Shown here: positions 1-5,441 of the stretch, piece after piece | Numbering within the stretch: position 1 is the first letter of the stretch | Layout: each line of letters starts with the position of its first letter | NCBI GenBank assembly: GCA_013812985.1 | Contig: JACCSN010000179.1 | Span: 1 to 5,607, forward strand | DNA: 5,607 nt | Direction: 5' to 3' | DNA from: Hyphomicrobiales bacterium | GTDB lineage: Bacteria > Pseudomonadota > Alphaproteobacteria > Rhizobiales > Afifellaceae | Program-made: the position numbers and the translations under genes | The notes under the pieces: generated by a model | Told to the model about the DNA's origin: nothing | Seen by the model: the letters and a program-made list of their open reading frames with translations, nothing else | Database searches by the model: none

Positions 1-308
1 TGGCTGCGAAGCCAGACGAGGGCAGCTTGGTGGAGGCGGGGGTCGTCGTCAAACCACTTGCGGAATGCAGCGGCGTGGACGACGTAAATTCGACCGTTCG
101 GGGTGTCTTTGAAGTAGCCGGCGTGCTCATTTGGACCGATCCTGCTGTCCTTTCCCCACTCGACCAAGTCAGCAGACGCGAGCTTCTCCTTCACAAGTTC
201 AAAAGCTAGTTGGTCGGCTGACCGCTTCTGCCCCAATGCCGCGAGCGCTTGGTCGAAGCAGGCCTTAATCGCAGACTTCAGCCTCTTCGGGCGGTATGGA
301 AGGGATCT
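1..308 (-). CDS. Partial hypothetical protein, possibly frameshifted near its 5' end
   Basis: The minus strand is open from 308 to the left edge, giving about 102 codons of coherent, mixed-composition protein that includes the segments WGKDRIGPNEHAGYFKDTP and GRIYVVHAAAFRKWFDDDP. I do not recognise the family and assign no function. No ATG lies in this frame: a TGA (311-309) precedes it, and the only candidate starts inside are TTG at 236 and later GTG codons. An ATG at 318 in another frame reads MDVKIPSIPPEEA and stops after 17 codons. A one-base slip near 285-290 would join it to the long frame (KRLKSAIKACFDQALAALG), so this may be a gene with a 5' frameshift. It begins only about 20 bp from an IS5 transposase remnant, which fits a damaged locus. 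The C-terminus lies outside the window. Confidence is moderate that this is (former) coding sequence and low that it is functional. Confidence 0.5.
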
Positions 309-338
309 TCACATCCATTGCTGACCGGCCCCCGATGA

Positions 339-440
339 GTGGCCAAGGATTGGGAGTGTCTGAACCAAAACGGCCTCGCCTTCCTACGCTGGGCCTCCAT
401 CCGCATGATGGTCAGAAAGCTCTGTCAAACAAACCTTTGA
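339..440 (+). pseudogene. IS5-family transposase, C-terminal remnant
   Basis: A short plus-strand frame reads VAKDWECLNQNG followed by LAFLRWASIRMMVRKLC and then QTNL before TGA at 438-440. From family knowledge, this matches the extreme C-terminus of IS5-group DDE transposases, where a '(R)LAKDWE.LN..ALAFL.LASIRLMLRKLC' pattern closes the protein after the catalytic glutamate helix. Only about 33 residues remain. The frame is closed by a TGA immediately upstream (336-338), where the RCRR-type residues should be, so the DDE catalytic core is gone and the copy is dead. No intact terminal inverted repeat or target duplication was identified around it. It lies between a 5'-damaged hypothetical gene and a DUF302 fragment, and may record the insertion that broke this region. 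The family call is by remembered motif, not by search. Confidence 0.6.
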
Positions 441-509
441 TCCCGGATGGACTCTAAGATTCTCGAAGATGGCGAGATGCCGACGAATGCTGAATCTGAA
501 AGCGACTGA

Positions 510-718
510 GGCAGCACCGTCCTGATGGAGAGGGATCGCACCGTAGGCATCGACTTGCCGCTCAAGTGTTGATCTGGGAAACGGATGGCGAGGTGCAGCT
601 CACATACAACGACCCGACTTACCTTGCTCGCCGGCATGGCATCGACGAGTCCGACCCGGTTCTCGCAGAAATCGCCAAGGCGCTGCAGCGCTTCACCTCA
701 GCCGCGGCAGCGCGATAA
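510..718 (+). pseudogene. DUF302-domain protein, frameshifted C-terminal fragment
   Basis: Two adjacent plus-strand frames together give the end of a DUF302 domain. The first (510-569) reads GSTVLMERD then RTVGIDLPLK and hits TGA at 570-572. Reading one base back from 566 gives VLIWETDGEVQLTYNDPTYL, ARRHGIDESDP and a helical tail to TAA at 716-718. From family knowledge, DUF302 proteins end with '...GTPLM......GIDLPLKVLVWED..G.V.LSYNDP.YLA.RHGL', so the two halves belong together and a single missing base (AAG[G]TGTTG) separates them. A TGA (507-509) also closes the first frame just upstream, and nothing like the DUF302 N-terminal half (usually about 130-150 residues in total) is present. The piece is therefore truncated as well as frameshifted. 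DUF302 proteins are small and of uncertain biochemical function. Confidence 0.65.
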
Positions 719-745
719 AAGCAGCGCTGATGATCCGCCCTCGCG

Positions 746-764
746 CGCCGGCCTGAGGCCGGCG
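746..764. terminator. Perfect 8-bp GC hairpin between converging genes
   Basis: CGCCGGCC (746-753), a TGA loop (754-756) and GGCCGGCG (757-764) form a perfect, very stable stem. It lies 28 bp after the DUF302 fragment stop on the plus strand and 14 bp beyond the sciP stop on the minus strand. This position suits a shared transcription stop. Neither side has a proper T tract (plus strand has only GAGCTTTAG; minus strand has none), so it is a terminator candidate only, or a short palindromic repeat element. Confidence 0.35.
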
Positions 765-777
765 GAGCTTTAGCCGT

Positions 778-1056
778 CTAGCACGGCCGGTATTTCTGGA
801 TCTTCGTCGTGCGCAGGCCCGCAAGCCCGTGCTGATCGATCGACAGCTGCCAGGACAGGAACTCCTCGACAGTCAGCGTGTAGCGTTCGCAGGCTTCTTC
901 CAGGCTGAGGAGGCCGCCGCGCACGGCGGCCACCACTTCCGCCTTACGCCGGATGACCCATCGCTTGGTGGACGCGGCCGGGAGATCGGCTATCGTGAGC
1001 GGGCTCCCATCGGGCCCGATCACATACTTTACGCGCGGTCTGATATGTTCAGCCAT
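778..1056 (-). CDS. sciP: SciP-type CtrA inhibitor (DUF1153 helix-turn-helix protein)
   Basis: This 92-residue protein carries the DUF1153 signature nearly end to end: YVIGPDGSPLTIADLP (11-26), KRWVIRRKAEVVAAVRGGLL (31-50), then SLEEACERYTLTVEEFLSWQ (51-70). The region from about 36 to 78 forms a helix-turn-helix rich in basic residues. In Caulobacter the family member SciP is about 90 residues long, binds CtrA and DNA, and blocks CtrA-dependent activation of transcription in G1. I transfer the role by family; this species may use it differently. ATG 1056 is chosen because the family normally begins a few residues before RPRVKYVIGPDG. A GTG at 1074 would add six residues with no better ribosome site, and the Shine-Dalgarno is weak either way. 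The gene diverges from mnmA across 159 bp that hold a CtrA-like box, suggesting feedback control by CtrA. Confidence 0.92.
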   Translation of the reverse strand: MAEHIRPRVKYVIGPDGSPLTIADLPAASTKRWVIRRKAEVVAAVRGGLLSLEEACERYTLTVEEFLSWQLSIDQHGLAGLRTTKIQKYRPC

Positions 1057-1109
1057 AGAGAACCCGTTACGCACAACAATTCAGAAGAGGAGCTTCTACG
1101 CCCCCCGAC

Positions 1110-1124
1110 TTAAAATTCGCCTAA
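1110..1124 (-). promoter_or_regulatory. Near-consensus CtrA-binding box
   Basis: TTAA (1110-1113), seven bases (AATTCGC), then CTAA (1121-1124) match the CtrA box TTAA-N7-TTAA at seven of eight positions. Read from the minus strand it is TTAG-N7-TTAA, 54-68 bp upstream of the sciP ATG. A further TTAA half-site lies at 1144-1147. CtrA controls sciP in Caulobacter, so the placement makes sense. The match is by eye and short, so chance occurrence is possible, though it stands in one of the few AT-rich stretches of the window. It could also act on mnmA, whose ATG is 92 bp to the right. Confidence 0.45.
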
Positions 1125-1215
1125 GTCACCGCGTTGTATTTCCTTAAGATTTGGCAGGGAGTTCGCGCTTCTCCGGAACGCTCGTCTCCTTTATAGTCCG
1201 GCCGCTGGAGCCTTC

Positions 1216-2373
1216 ATGACTGACCTCGATCTCGACCTTGGCCTTCCCCGCGCGAATGCGCGCGTCGTCGTCGCAATGTCCGGCGGCGTCGATTCCTCCG
1301 TCGTCGCCGGCCTGGTCAGCCAAGCGGGCTACGACGTGGTCGGGATGACGCTGCAGCTCTACGATCATGGCGCCGCCACGCATCGCTCCGGCGCCTGCTG
1401 TGCGGGCCAGGATATCCATGACGCGCGCCAGGTGGCGGCCAAGCTTGGCATCCCGCATTACGTGCTCGACTACGAGGCGCGGTTCCGCGGCGCCGTGATC
1501 GAGCCGTTCGCCGAGAGCTATGCGCGCGGCGAGACGCCGATCCCCTGCGTGTCCTGCAACCAGACCGTCAAGTTCGCCGACCTTCTTGAGACCGCGCGCC
1601 AGCTCGGCGCGGCCGCCATGGCGACCGGCCATTACGTCCGTTCACGCCGGATCGGCGGCGGGCGCGCGCTCTTCCGTCCCGTCGATCTCGACCGCGACCA
1701 GAGCTATTTCCTCTTCAAGACCACGCAGGAGCAGCTCGATTTCCTGCGCTTCCCGCTCGGCGACCTCACCAAGGAGGCGACGCGGGACATGGCGCGCGAG
1801 ATGGGTCTCGCGGTGGCGGAGAAGCACGACAGCCAGGACATCTGCTTCGTGCCGCGGGGCCGCTACACCGACATCGTGGAGAAGCTGAAGCCCGGCGCCG
1901 TCCGCCCCGGCGACATCGTGCATCTCGACGGGCGCGTGCTCGGACGCCACGAGGGCGTGATCCGCTACACGGTTGGGCAGCGGCGCGGCCTCGGCATCGC
2001 GGCCGGCGCGCCGCTCTTCGTCGTGCGGCTGGACGCGGATAACGCCCGCGTGGTGGTCGGTCCGCGCGAGGCGCTGGCGACCCGCGGCGTCCGGCTGCGC
2101 GAGTTCAACTGGCTGGGCGACGACGCGTTCAAGGCGGCGGGCACGGACGGCTTGCCGGTCTTCGCCCGCGTCCGCTCCACCCGTCCGCCGGCGCCGGCCC
2201 TTCTGGAGCTTCAGGACGGCGAAGCGGTCGTGCATTTGTTGGGCGAGGAGATGGGGGTCGCTCCGGGCCAGGGATGCGTGCTTTACGACCGCGACGATGT
2301 CGATGCGCGGATCCTGGGCGGCGGCGTCATCGCGGCACGGCTCGGCGGGTCCGAGCAGGCGGACGCGGCGTAG
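1216..2373 (+). CDS. mnmA: tRNA-specific 2-thiouridylase MnmA
   Basis: MnmA adenylates C2 of U34 in tRNA-Lys, -Glu and -Gln and then transfers sulfur to it, giving s2U; it acts in the cytoplasm on persulfide sulfur relayed from a cysteine desulfurase. The 385-residue product is of normal length. It has the PP-loop SGGVDSS (22-28), [11 protein letters not shown] (61-71), and [12 protein letters not shown] (105-116), where Cys114 corresponds to the first catalytic cysteine (E. coli Cys102). ATGHY follows at 136-140, and HDSQDICF (204-211) has Cys210 as the second catalytic cysteine (E. coli Cys199). The [11 protein letters not shown] segment starts the central domain, followed by the C-terminal beta-barrel. 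ATG 1216 has TGGAG five bases upstream (1206-1210). All key residues are present. The gene diverges from sciP and is followed after 50 bp by a small membrane protein gene, possibly co-transcribed. Confidence 0.97.
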   Translation: MTDLDLDLGLPRANARVVVAMSGGVDSSVVAGLVSQAGYDVVGMTLQLYDHGAATHRSGACCAGQDIHDARQVAAKLGIPHYVLDYEARFRGAVIEPFAESYARGETPIPCVSCNQTVKFADLLETARQLGAAAMATGHYVRSRRIGGGRALFRPVDLDRDQSYFLFKTTQEQLDFLRFPLGDLTKEATRDMAREMGLAVAEKHDSQDICFVPRGRYTDIVEKLKPGAVRPGDIVHLDGRVLGRHEGVIRYTVGQRRGLGIAAGAPLFVVRLDADNARVVVGPREALATRGVRLREFNWLGDDAFKAAGTDGLPVFARVRSTRPPAPALLELQDGEAVVHLLGEEMGVAPGQGCVLYDRDDVDARILGGGVIAARLGGSEQADAA

Positions 2374-2423
2374 CCTCGCGGCTGCGCTGGCGCTGTATCG
2401 GCTTCCATCAGCCAAATATCCGC

Positions 2424-2864
2424 ATGCTGAACTTCGCCGCGATGAGAGGACGCCAGCTTGGGAAGCTGAAGCGCCGGGTGCGGGACACGGCGGTCAGAGG
2501 CGCTCTCGCCGCGATCGGCCTCGTCTTCGTCGGGCTGGCGATGGTGTTCGTCCTGGTGGCCGCCCACACCTGGGTGTCGGCCCGCTTGGGCACAATCGGC
2601 TCGGCGGTCGTGCTGGCCGCGGCGCTCCTGATCATCGGGCTCGTGTTCCTCCTGCTCGCCTCCCGGCCGATGCGGGAGGAGCCGCTGGACGCCTCACCAG
2701 CGGAGGCTGGGCTCAACGTTGGCTTGGGCGATTCCCCGCTCGTCCAAACGTCCAGTTCGGCGGCATCGCCCTTGCAAAACCCGATGGTCCAGGCCGCCGG
2801 CATGGGCCTGATCGCCGGAATCCTGCTCGGCCGCCGCCGGCCCCGCCGCCGCCGGTCAAAATAG
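2424..2864 (+). CDS. Small two-helix membrane protein of unknown function
   Basis: The 146-residue product has a basic N-terminus (RGRQLGKLKRRVRD) and two clear membrane segments (about 26-47 and 58-79) joined by a short loop. A low-complexity Ser/Ala/Pro stretch follows, then a short hydrophobic patch AAGMGLIAGILLG (124-136) and an Arg-rich end (RRRPRRRRSK). The layout resembles small alphaproteobacterial proteins annotated as holin-like, but I see no specific family motif and assign no function. The start is uncertain: ATG 2424 and ATG 2442 (140 residues) both lack a clear Shine-Dalgarno. The frame stays open upstream into mnmA, but that Arg-rich extension is mnmA in another frame and is not protein-like. 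The gene lies 50 bp after mnmA on the same strand, and its last 9 bp overlap the end of the converging dehydrogenase gene. Confidence 0.7.
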   Translation: MLNFAAMRGRQLGKLKRRVRDTAVRGALAAIGLVFVGLAMVFVLVAAHTWVSARLGTIGSAVVLAAALLIIGLVFLLLASRPMREEPLDASPAEAGLNVGLGDSPLVQTSSSAASPLQNPMVQAAGMGLIAGILLGRRRPRRRRSK

Positions 2865-3797
2865 CGGACTGATGAGCGGCCGCCCGTCGAAATGGGCGGC
2901 GAGATTGGCCAGCATGAGGTCGCTCATCGCCCGCCGGGTCTCGACCGTGGCGCTGCCCTGGTGCGGCTGGAGAATGACATTGTCCATGGCGAACAGCGCC
3001 TCCGGCACGTTCGGCTCGTCGGCGAAGACATCGAGCGCGGCGCCGCCGAGCCTGCCTTCCCGGAGGGCGGCGACAAGGGCCGGTTCGTCGACCACCGAGC
3101 CACGCGCCACGTTGACCAGGATGCCTTCGGGCCCGAGCGCGTCGAGGACGCGCGCGTCGATCAGCTTCTCCGTCCCGGCTCCGCCCGGAACGATGACGAT
3201 AAGGGCGGCGCTGGCCCGGGCCAGGTCGGCCAGGTCAGGGTGGTAGGGGTAGGGCGCGTCCGAACGCTGATGGCGGGCGAAATAGGCGATGTCGCAGCCG
3301 AACACCTTGAGCTTTTCCGCGATCGTCATGCCGATGCGGCCGAGCCCGACAATTCCGATCCGCCGGCCGGCGATACCGCGGGTCAGCGGCGGGTCGCCGT
3401 CGCGCGTCCAGCGCCCGTCCCGCACATAGCGGTCGTAGCTGACGATCCGCCGGGTGGCGGCCAACAGCAGCGCGACGGCCAGGTTGGCGACATCGTCGTT
3501 CAGGACATCCGGCGTATTGGCCACCCGCACGCCGCGACGGCGCGCATGGTCGACCGCGTGCGATTCGGTGCCCACGCCGATGGAGCTGATGATCTCCAGG
3601 TTGGGCAGGGCGTCGATCAGGTCCGCCGGCGCGCCGAAGAAGTTGCTTGTGGCGATTCCGCGGACCTTGTCGCCGATGTCGCGCAGAAACGCCTGCCGGT
3701 CCAACGCGGCGTGGAGCCGGTGCAAGGCGTAAGTCTCGTCGAGCGCCGCCATGACATGCGGGGCGAGTTCTCCGAGCACCAAGACATCCGGCTTCAT
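2856..3797 (-). CDS. D-isomer-specific 2-hydroxyacid dehydrogenase
   Basis: This cytoplasmic NAD(P)H-dependent enzyme should interconvert a 2-oxoacid and its D-2-hydroxyacid; the glyoxylate/hydroxypyruvate or hydroxyphenylpyruvate reductase type fits best. The 313-residue product has normal length. The Rossmann motif GLGRIG is at 151-156. The catalytic triad is visible as Arg232 (NVARGSVVDE), Glu261 (FADEPNVPE) and His279 (QPHQGSATVETR). Basic residues after the second strand of the fold (YFARHQR, 172-178) suggest NADPH rather than NADH, as in GhrB-like reductases; this is inference. ATG 3797 has GAGGAA a few bases upstream on the coding strand (about 3801-3806). The gene is divergent from the DUF3309 gene and converges with the membrane protein gene, overlapping it by 9 bp. 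The substrate cannot be fixed from sequence alone, so no symbol is given. Confidence 0.93.
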   Translation of the reverse strand: MKPDVLVLGELAPHVMAALDETYALHRLHAALDRQAFLRDIGDKVRGIATSNFFGAPADLIDALPNLEIISSIGVGTESHAVDHARRRGVRVANTPDVLNDDVANLAVALLLAATRRIVSYDRYVRDGRWTRDGDPPLTRGIAGRRIGIVGLGRIGMTIAEKLKVFGCDIAYFARHQRSDAPYPYHPDLADLARASAALIVIVPGGAGTEKLIDARVLDALGPEGILVNVARGSVVDEPALVAALREGRLGGAALDVFADEPNVPEALFAMDNVILQPHQGSATVETRRAMSDLMLANLAAHFDGRPLISPLF

Positions 3798-3885
3798 CGC
3801 TTCCTCGGTCGTTTGTTGCTTGAGATGAGCTTCGCAGGGCAGTCGGACCTCGACATGGGGTCAGGGCGGATCATGCGCCGCCTAA

Positions 3886-3911
3886 GGAACCGCCCCGATC
3901 GGAGCGGCGTT
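3886..3911 (+). promoter_or_regulatory. EcfG (general stress sigma factor) promoter
   Basis: GGAAC (3886-3890), 17 bases, then CGTT (3908-3911) is an exact match to the alphaproteobacterial sigma-EcfG promoter consensus GGAAC-N16/17-CGTT. It points toward the DUF3309 gene, whose ATG lies 92 bp after the -10 element, so transcription should start near 3918 and leave a leader of about 85 nt. It implies that the DUF3309 protein is induced by the PhyR-NepR-EcfG general stress response. No other spaced match was seen in the window. Confidence 0.7.
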
Positions 3912-3920
3912 GACCAGCCG

Positions 3921-3985
3921 CCGAAGGGGCGACAATGGTTCGAAACCCTTCAGGTGAAACTTCGCAGCCCGGCCGTCCCCTTCGG
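3921..3985 (+). promoter_or_regulatory. Foldable 5' leader with two competing pairings
   Basis: In the leader of the DUF3309 mRNA, CCGAAGGGG (3921-3929) is perfectly complementary to CCCCTTCGG (3977-3985), which ends five bases before the Shine-Dalgarno GGGAG (3991-3995). The inner part GAAGGG (3923-3928) can instead pair with CCCTTC at 3946-3951. Between the latter pair lies a GGTT-CGA-AACC mini-hairpin. The alternatives are mutually exclusive, so the leader could modulate translation. The pairings are visible in the sequence; a regulatory role is inference. Confidence 0.3.
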
Positions 3986-4003
3986 GCGATGGGAGACCAA
4001 TTC

Positions 4004-4165
4004 ATGTCTACTCTCGGCATCATCCTGCTTGTGCTGATCATTCTGCTCCTGGTCGGCGCCTTGCCATCCTGGGGGCACAGCCGGAGCTGGGGATACGGGC
4101 CCTCCGGCATCATCGGCGTGATCCTGATCATCCTGCTCATCCTGCTCCTCATGGGCCGCATCTGA
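4004..4165 (+). CDS. DUF3309 small membrane protein
   Basis: The 53-residue product has two strongly hydrophobic helices (about 4-20 and 35-50) joined by LPSWGHSRSWGYGPSG (20-35), and it ends in LLMGRI. This is the DUF3309 pattern, in which small proteins start MSTLG.ILL and carry a W.HS..WGY.PSG loop. It should sit in the inner membrane as a hairpin; its biochemical role is unknown. ATG 4004 is chosen over an upstream ATG at 3935 because GGGAG (3991-3995) lies eight bases before it and the family begins at MSTLG. An EcfG promoter upstream suggests a stress-induced gene. It converges with the universal stress protein gene 40 bp away. The family call is confident and the function is open. Confidence 0.88.
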   Translation: MSTLGIILLVLIILLLVGALPSWGHSRSWGYGPSGIIGVILIILLILLLMGRI

Positions 4166-4208
4166 GCCTCCCCGCTCGCCTCCCGCGACGCGCCTTGCAG
4201 GAGGCTCA
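4163..4208. terminator. Inverted repeat containing both stop codons of converging genes
   Basis: TGAGCCTCC (4163-4171) and GGAGGCTCA (4200-4208) are perfect 9-bp inverted arms around 28 bases. The first three bases of each arm, on its own strand, are the TGA stop of the DUF3309 gene and the TGA stop of the stress protein gene. A bidirectional terminator or transcript-end stabiliser is plausible, but the loop is long and there is no T tract, so this is tentative. Confidence 0.35.
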
Positions 4209-5039
4209 GTGAGCCATAAGGACCGGCAGCGTCATGTCGCGCAAGATGCGCGTCGTGGCGCCGCCGAACACCGTTTCGCGGAGCCGCGAATGCCCGTAAC
4301 AGCCGAGGACCAGCATGTCGGCCGAGAATTCGGCCGCGTGCCGGAGAATGTCCTCGCTCACGGACCGGCCACCGCTGCGCGAGATCGAGATGGGGACCGC
4401 GTGGACGCCATGGCGGCTGAGCGCCCGCGTCATCGCGTTCAAGGTCACGTCGCCGCGCGGGCTGTCGACGGCCACCAGGCGCATTTCGGCCTCCGGCGCC
4501 AGAAGCGGGAGCGCGTCGAAGCTCGCCCTCGCCGCCTCGCGCGACCCGTTCCAGGCGACAAGGACGCGGCGACCCAAGGGGCGCAACTCGCCTGAGACGG
4601 GAACGATCAATACGGGTCGGCCGGTGCCCAGGACCAGGTCGTCGGGGCTGTAGCCGGCAGCGGCCGGGATGCGGTCGTGGTACTGGGAGGCGATCACCAG
4701 GTCGGCAATGTTGCAGAAGGTGGAAGCCGCCCGCATGGTCGGCTCGTCGCCGGTGTCGGCGTTGCTCCACTCGAAGGCGACGCCGGACGGCTCCACACCG
4801 TGGCGAAAGGCCCGCCTGATCGCCTCGGCGTCGTCCTTGAACGCCTCCTGCTGGGCTACGATGAACTCCGTGCTCATGGAAACCGTGGCGTCCGCGTAGA
4901 CGACGACGGCCGGGACGACGTGAACGCCGACCAGGGTCGCGTCGCTCCTTTGCGCGAGCGGAATGGCCATTTCGAGCAGCCGGGAGCACAGGCTCGCTGC
5001 CGGCAGGTGGACTGCGATCGTCCTGAGTGCTGGTTCCAT
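4206..5039 (-). CDS. Tandem-domain universal stress protein (UspA family)
   Basis: The 277-residue product holds two Usp domains. Domain 1 starts at TIAVHLP (7-13) and ends near VLIVPVSG; its nucleotide-binding glycine motif is not recognisable. Domain 2 starts at RRVLVAWNGS (157-166) and has the ATP-type motif GCYG (246-249), nine residues, then GGAT (259-262), followed by the typical end LPVLMAH. The usual G-S/T after the nine-residue gap is G-G-A-T here, a variant I recall in alphaproteobacterial two-domain Usps. Usp proteins are cytoplasmic and support survival under stress or energy limitation; the exact role is unknown. Two adjacent ATGs exist; 5039 is chosen because GGGAGG (5044-5049) sits four bases before it, against one base for ATG 5042. 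A longer frame to 5096 adds an Arg-rich stretch without support. The gene converges with the DUF3309 gene. Confidence 0.92.
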   Translation of the reverse strand: MEPALRTIAVHLPAASLCSRLLEMAIPLAQRSDATLVGVHVVPAVVVYADATVSMSTEFIVAQQEAFKDDAEAIRRAFRHGVEPSGVAFEWSNADTGDEPTMRAASTFCNIADLVIASQYHDRIPAAAGYSPDDLVLGTGRPVLIVPVSGELRPLGRRVLVAWNGSREAARASFDALPLLAPEAEMRLVAVDSPRGDVTLNAMTRALSRHGVHAVPISISRSGGRSVSEDILRHAAEFSADMLVLGCYGHSRLRETVFGGATTRILRDMTLPVLMAH

Positions 5040-5181
5040 CATGCCTCCCTCGCGCCGGACCGGCCGACCATGCCGCGTCGCGGGCTCTCGGCGCAAGCTG
5101 GACGGCGCCGACCTTACCGGGAGCTGAGCCGGCGGACAAATCAGCTGTGGCGGCTATCGCGTCGATGGTGGGCGGGGCGAC

Positions 5182-5209
5182 TTGTGGACATCGCGCTGGG
5201 AGCTATCTA
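5182..5209 (+). promoter_or_regulatory. Possible promoter in the tRNA upstream region
   Basis: TTGTGG (5182-5187), 16 bases, then TATCTA (5204-5209) is the best sigma-70-like pair in the 266 bp between the Usp start and the tRNA gene. It would leave about 90 bp of leader before the mature tRNA. A perfect 10-bp palindrome ATCTATAGAT (5205-5214) overlaps the -10. The rest of this gap holds no gene that I can support; the divergent Usp promoter must also lie here but I could not identify it. Confidence 0.25.
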
Positions 5210-5305
5210 TAGATCGCCCGGTTCCAAGGCGGATTGCTATATGCGCTCGCCGGAATACGCATAAGGCCCGGCCGAAGCCAAAGCAGCGGCCGTGTCCTAC
5301 GCGAC

Positions 5306-5382
5306 GGCGGAGTAGCTCAGTTGGTTAGAGCAGCGGAATCATAATCCGCGTGTCGGGGGTTCGAGTCCCTCCTCCGCTACCA
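5306..5382 (+). tRNA. tRNA-Met (anticodon CAT), elongator type
   Basis: A complete 77-nt cloverleaf is present. The acceptor stem pairs GGCGGAG (5306-5312) with CTCCGCT (one G-T pair), followed by discriminator A and encoded CCA. The D arm is GCTC...GAGC. The anticodon stem GCGGA/TCCGC encloses the loop ATCATAA with anticodon CAT at 5340-5342. A 5-nt variable loop and a T arm GGGGG-TTCGAGT-CCCTC complete it. The first acceptor pair is not the mismatched C1-A72 of initiator tRNA and the anticodon stem lacks the initiator's three G-C pairs, so it is not tRNA-fMet. A tRNA-Ile2 (lysidine-modified CAT) is the alternative, but overall sequence favours elongator Met. An intrinsic terminator follows 34 bp later. 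Confidence 0.95.
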
Positions 5383-5415
5383 AAATTCTCTTAATTAAAT
5401 CAGATACTTGAGAGC

Positions 5416-5441
5416 AGGCCGGCAGCGATGACCGGCCTTTT
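5416..5441 (+). terminator. Intrinsic terminator after the tRNA gene
   Basis: AGGCCGG (5416-5422) pairs perfectly with CCGGCCT (5432-5438) around a 9-base loop, and the stem runs into TTTT (5438-5441). This is a standard rho-independent terminator placed 34 bp after the tRNA CCA end. The T tract is short but the stem is strong. Confidence 0.75.

Noticed and set aside
425..637. 70-codon minus-strand frame over the DUF302 fragment
   Set aside because: The plus strand here carries recognisable DUF302 and IS5 remnants, and the minus frame shows no family features.
1175..1200. GGAAC at 1175-1179 upstream of mnmA as an EcfG -35 element
   Set aside because: At 16 or 17 bases downstream the sequence is GTCC or TCCG, not CGTT, so the -10 element is missing.
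1144..1632. Long minus-strand frame opposite mnmA
   Set aside because: It is the antisense shadow of mnmA's GC-rich codons, with Arg/Ala/Gly-rich composition and no family pattern.
2892..4037. 381-codon plus-strand frame across the dehydrogenase gene
   Set aside because: It is opposite a gene with intact catalytic motifs, and its product is a Gly/Arg/Asp-rich antisense translation.
4163..4208. Calling the inverted repeat a firm intrinsic terminator
   Set aside because: The 28-base loop is long and no T tract follows on either strand, so it is kept only as a candidate.
3871..5139. 422-codon minus-strand frame across DUF3309 and Usp
   Set aside because: It overlaps two well-supported genes in other frames, and its Arg/Pro/Gly-rich product resembles no protein.
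5181..5190. DnaA box (minus strand TGTCCACAAG)
   Set aside because: It has at least two mismatches to TTATNCACA and is a single isolated copy.
5205..5226. GGAAC on the minus strand (near 5221-5225) as an EcfG promoter for the Usp gene
   Set aside because: The bases at the required spacing read AGCT or GCTC rather than CGTT.
5306..5382. Initiator tRNA-fMet
   Set aside because: The first acceptor pair is G-T and not the C-A mismatch, and the anticodon stem lacks the three consecutive G-C pairs of initiator tRNAs.
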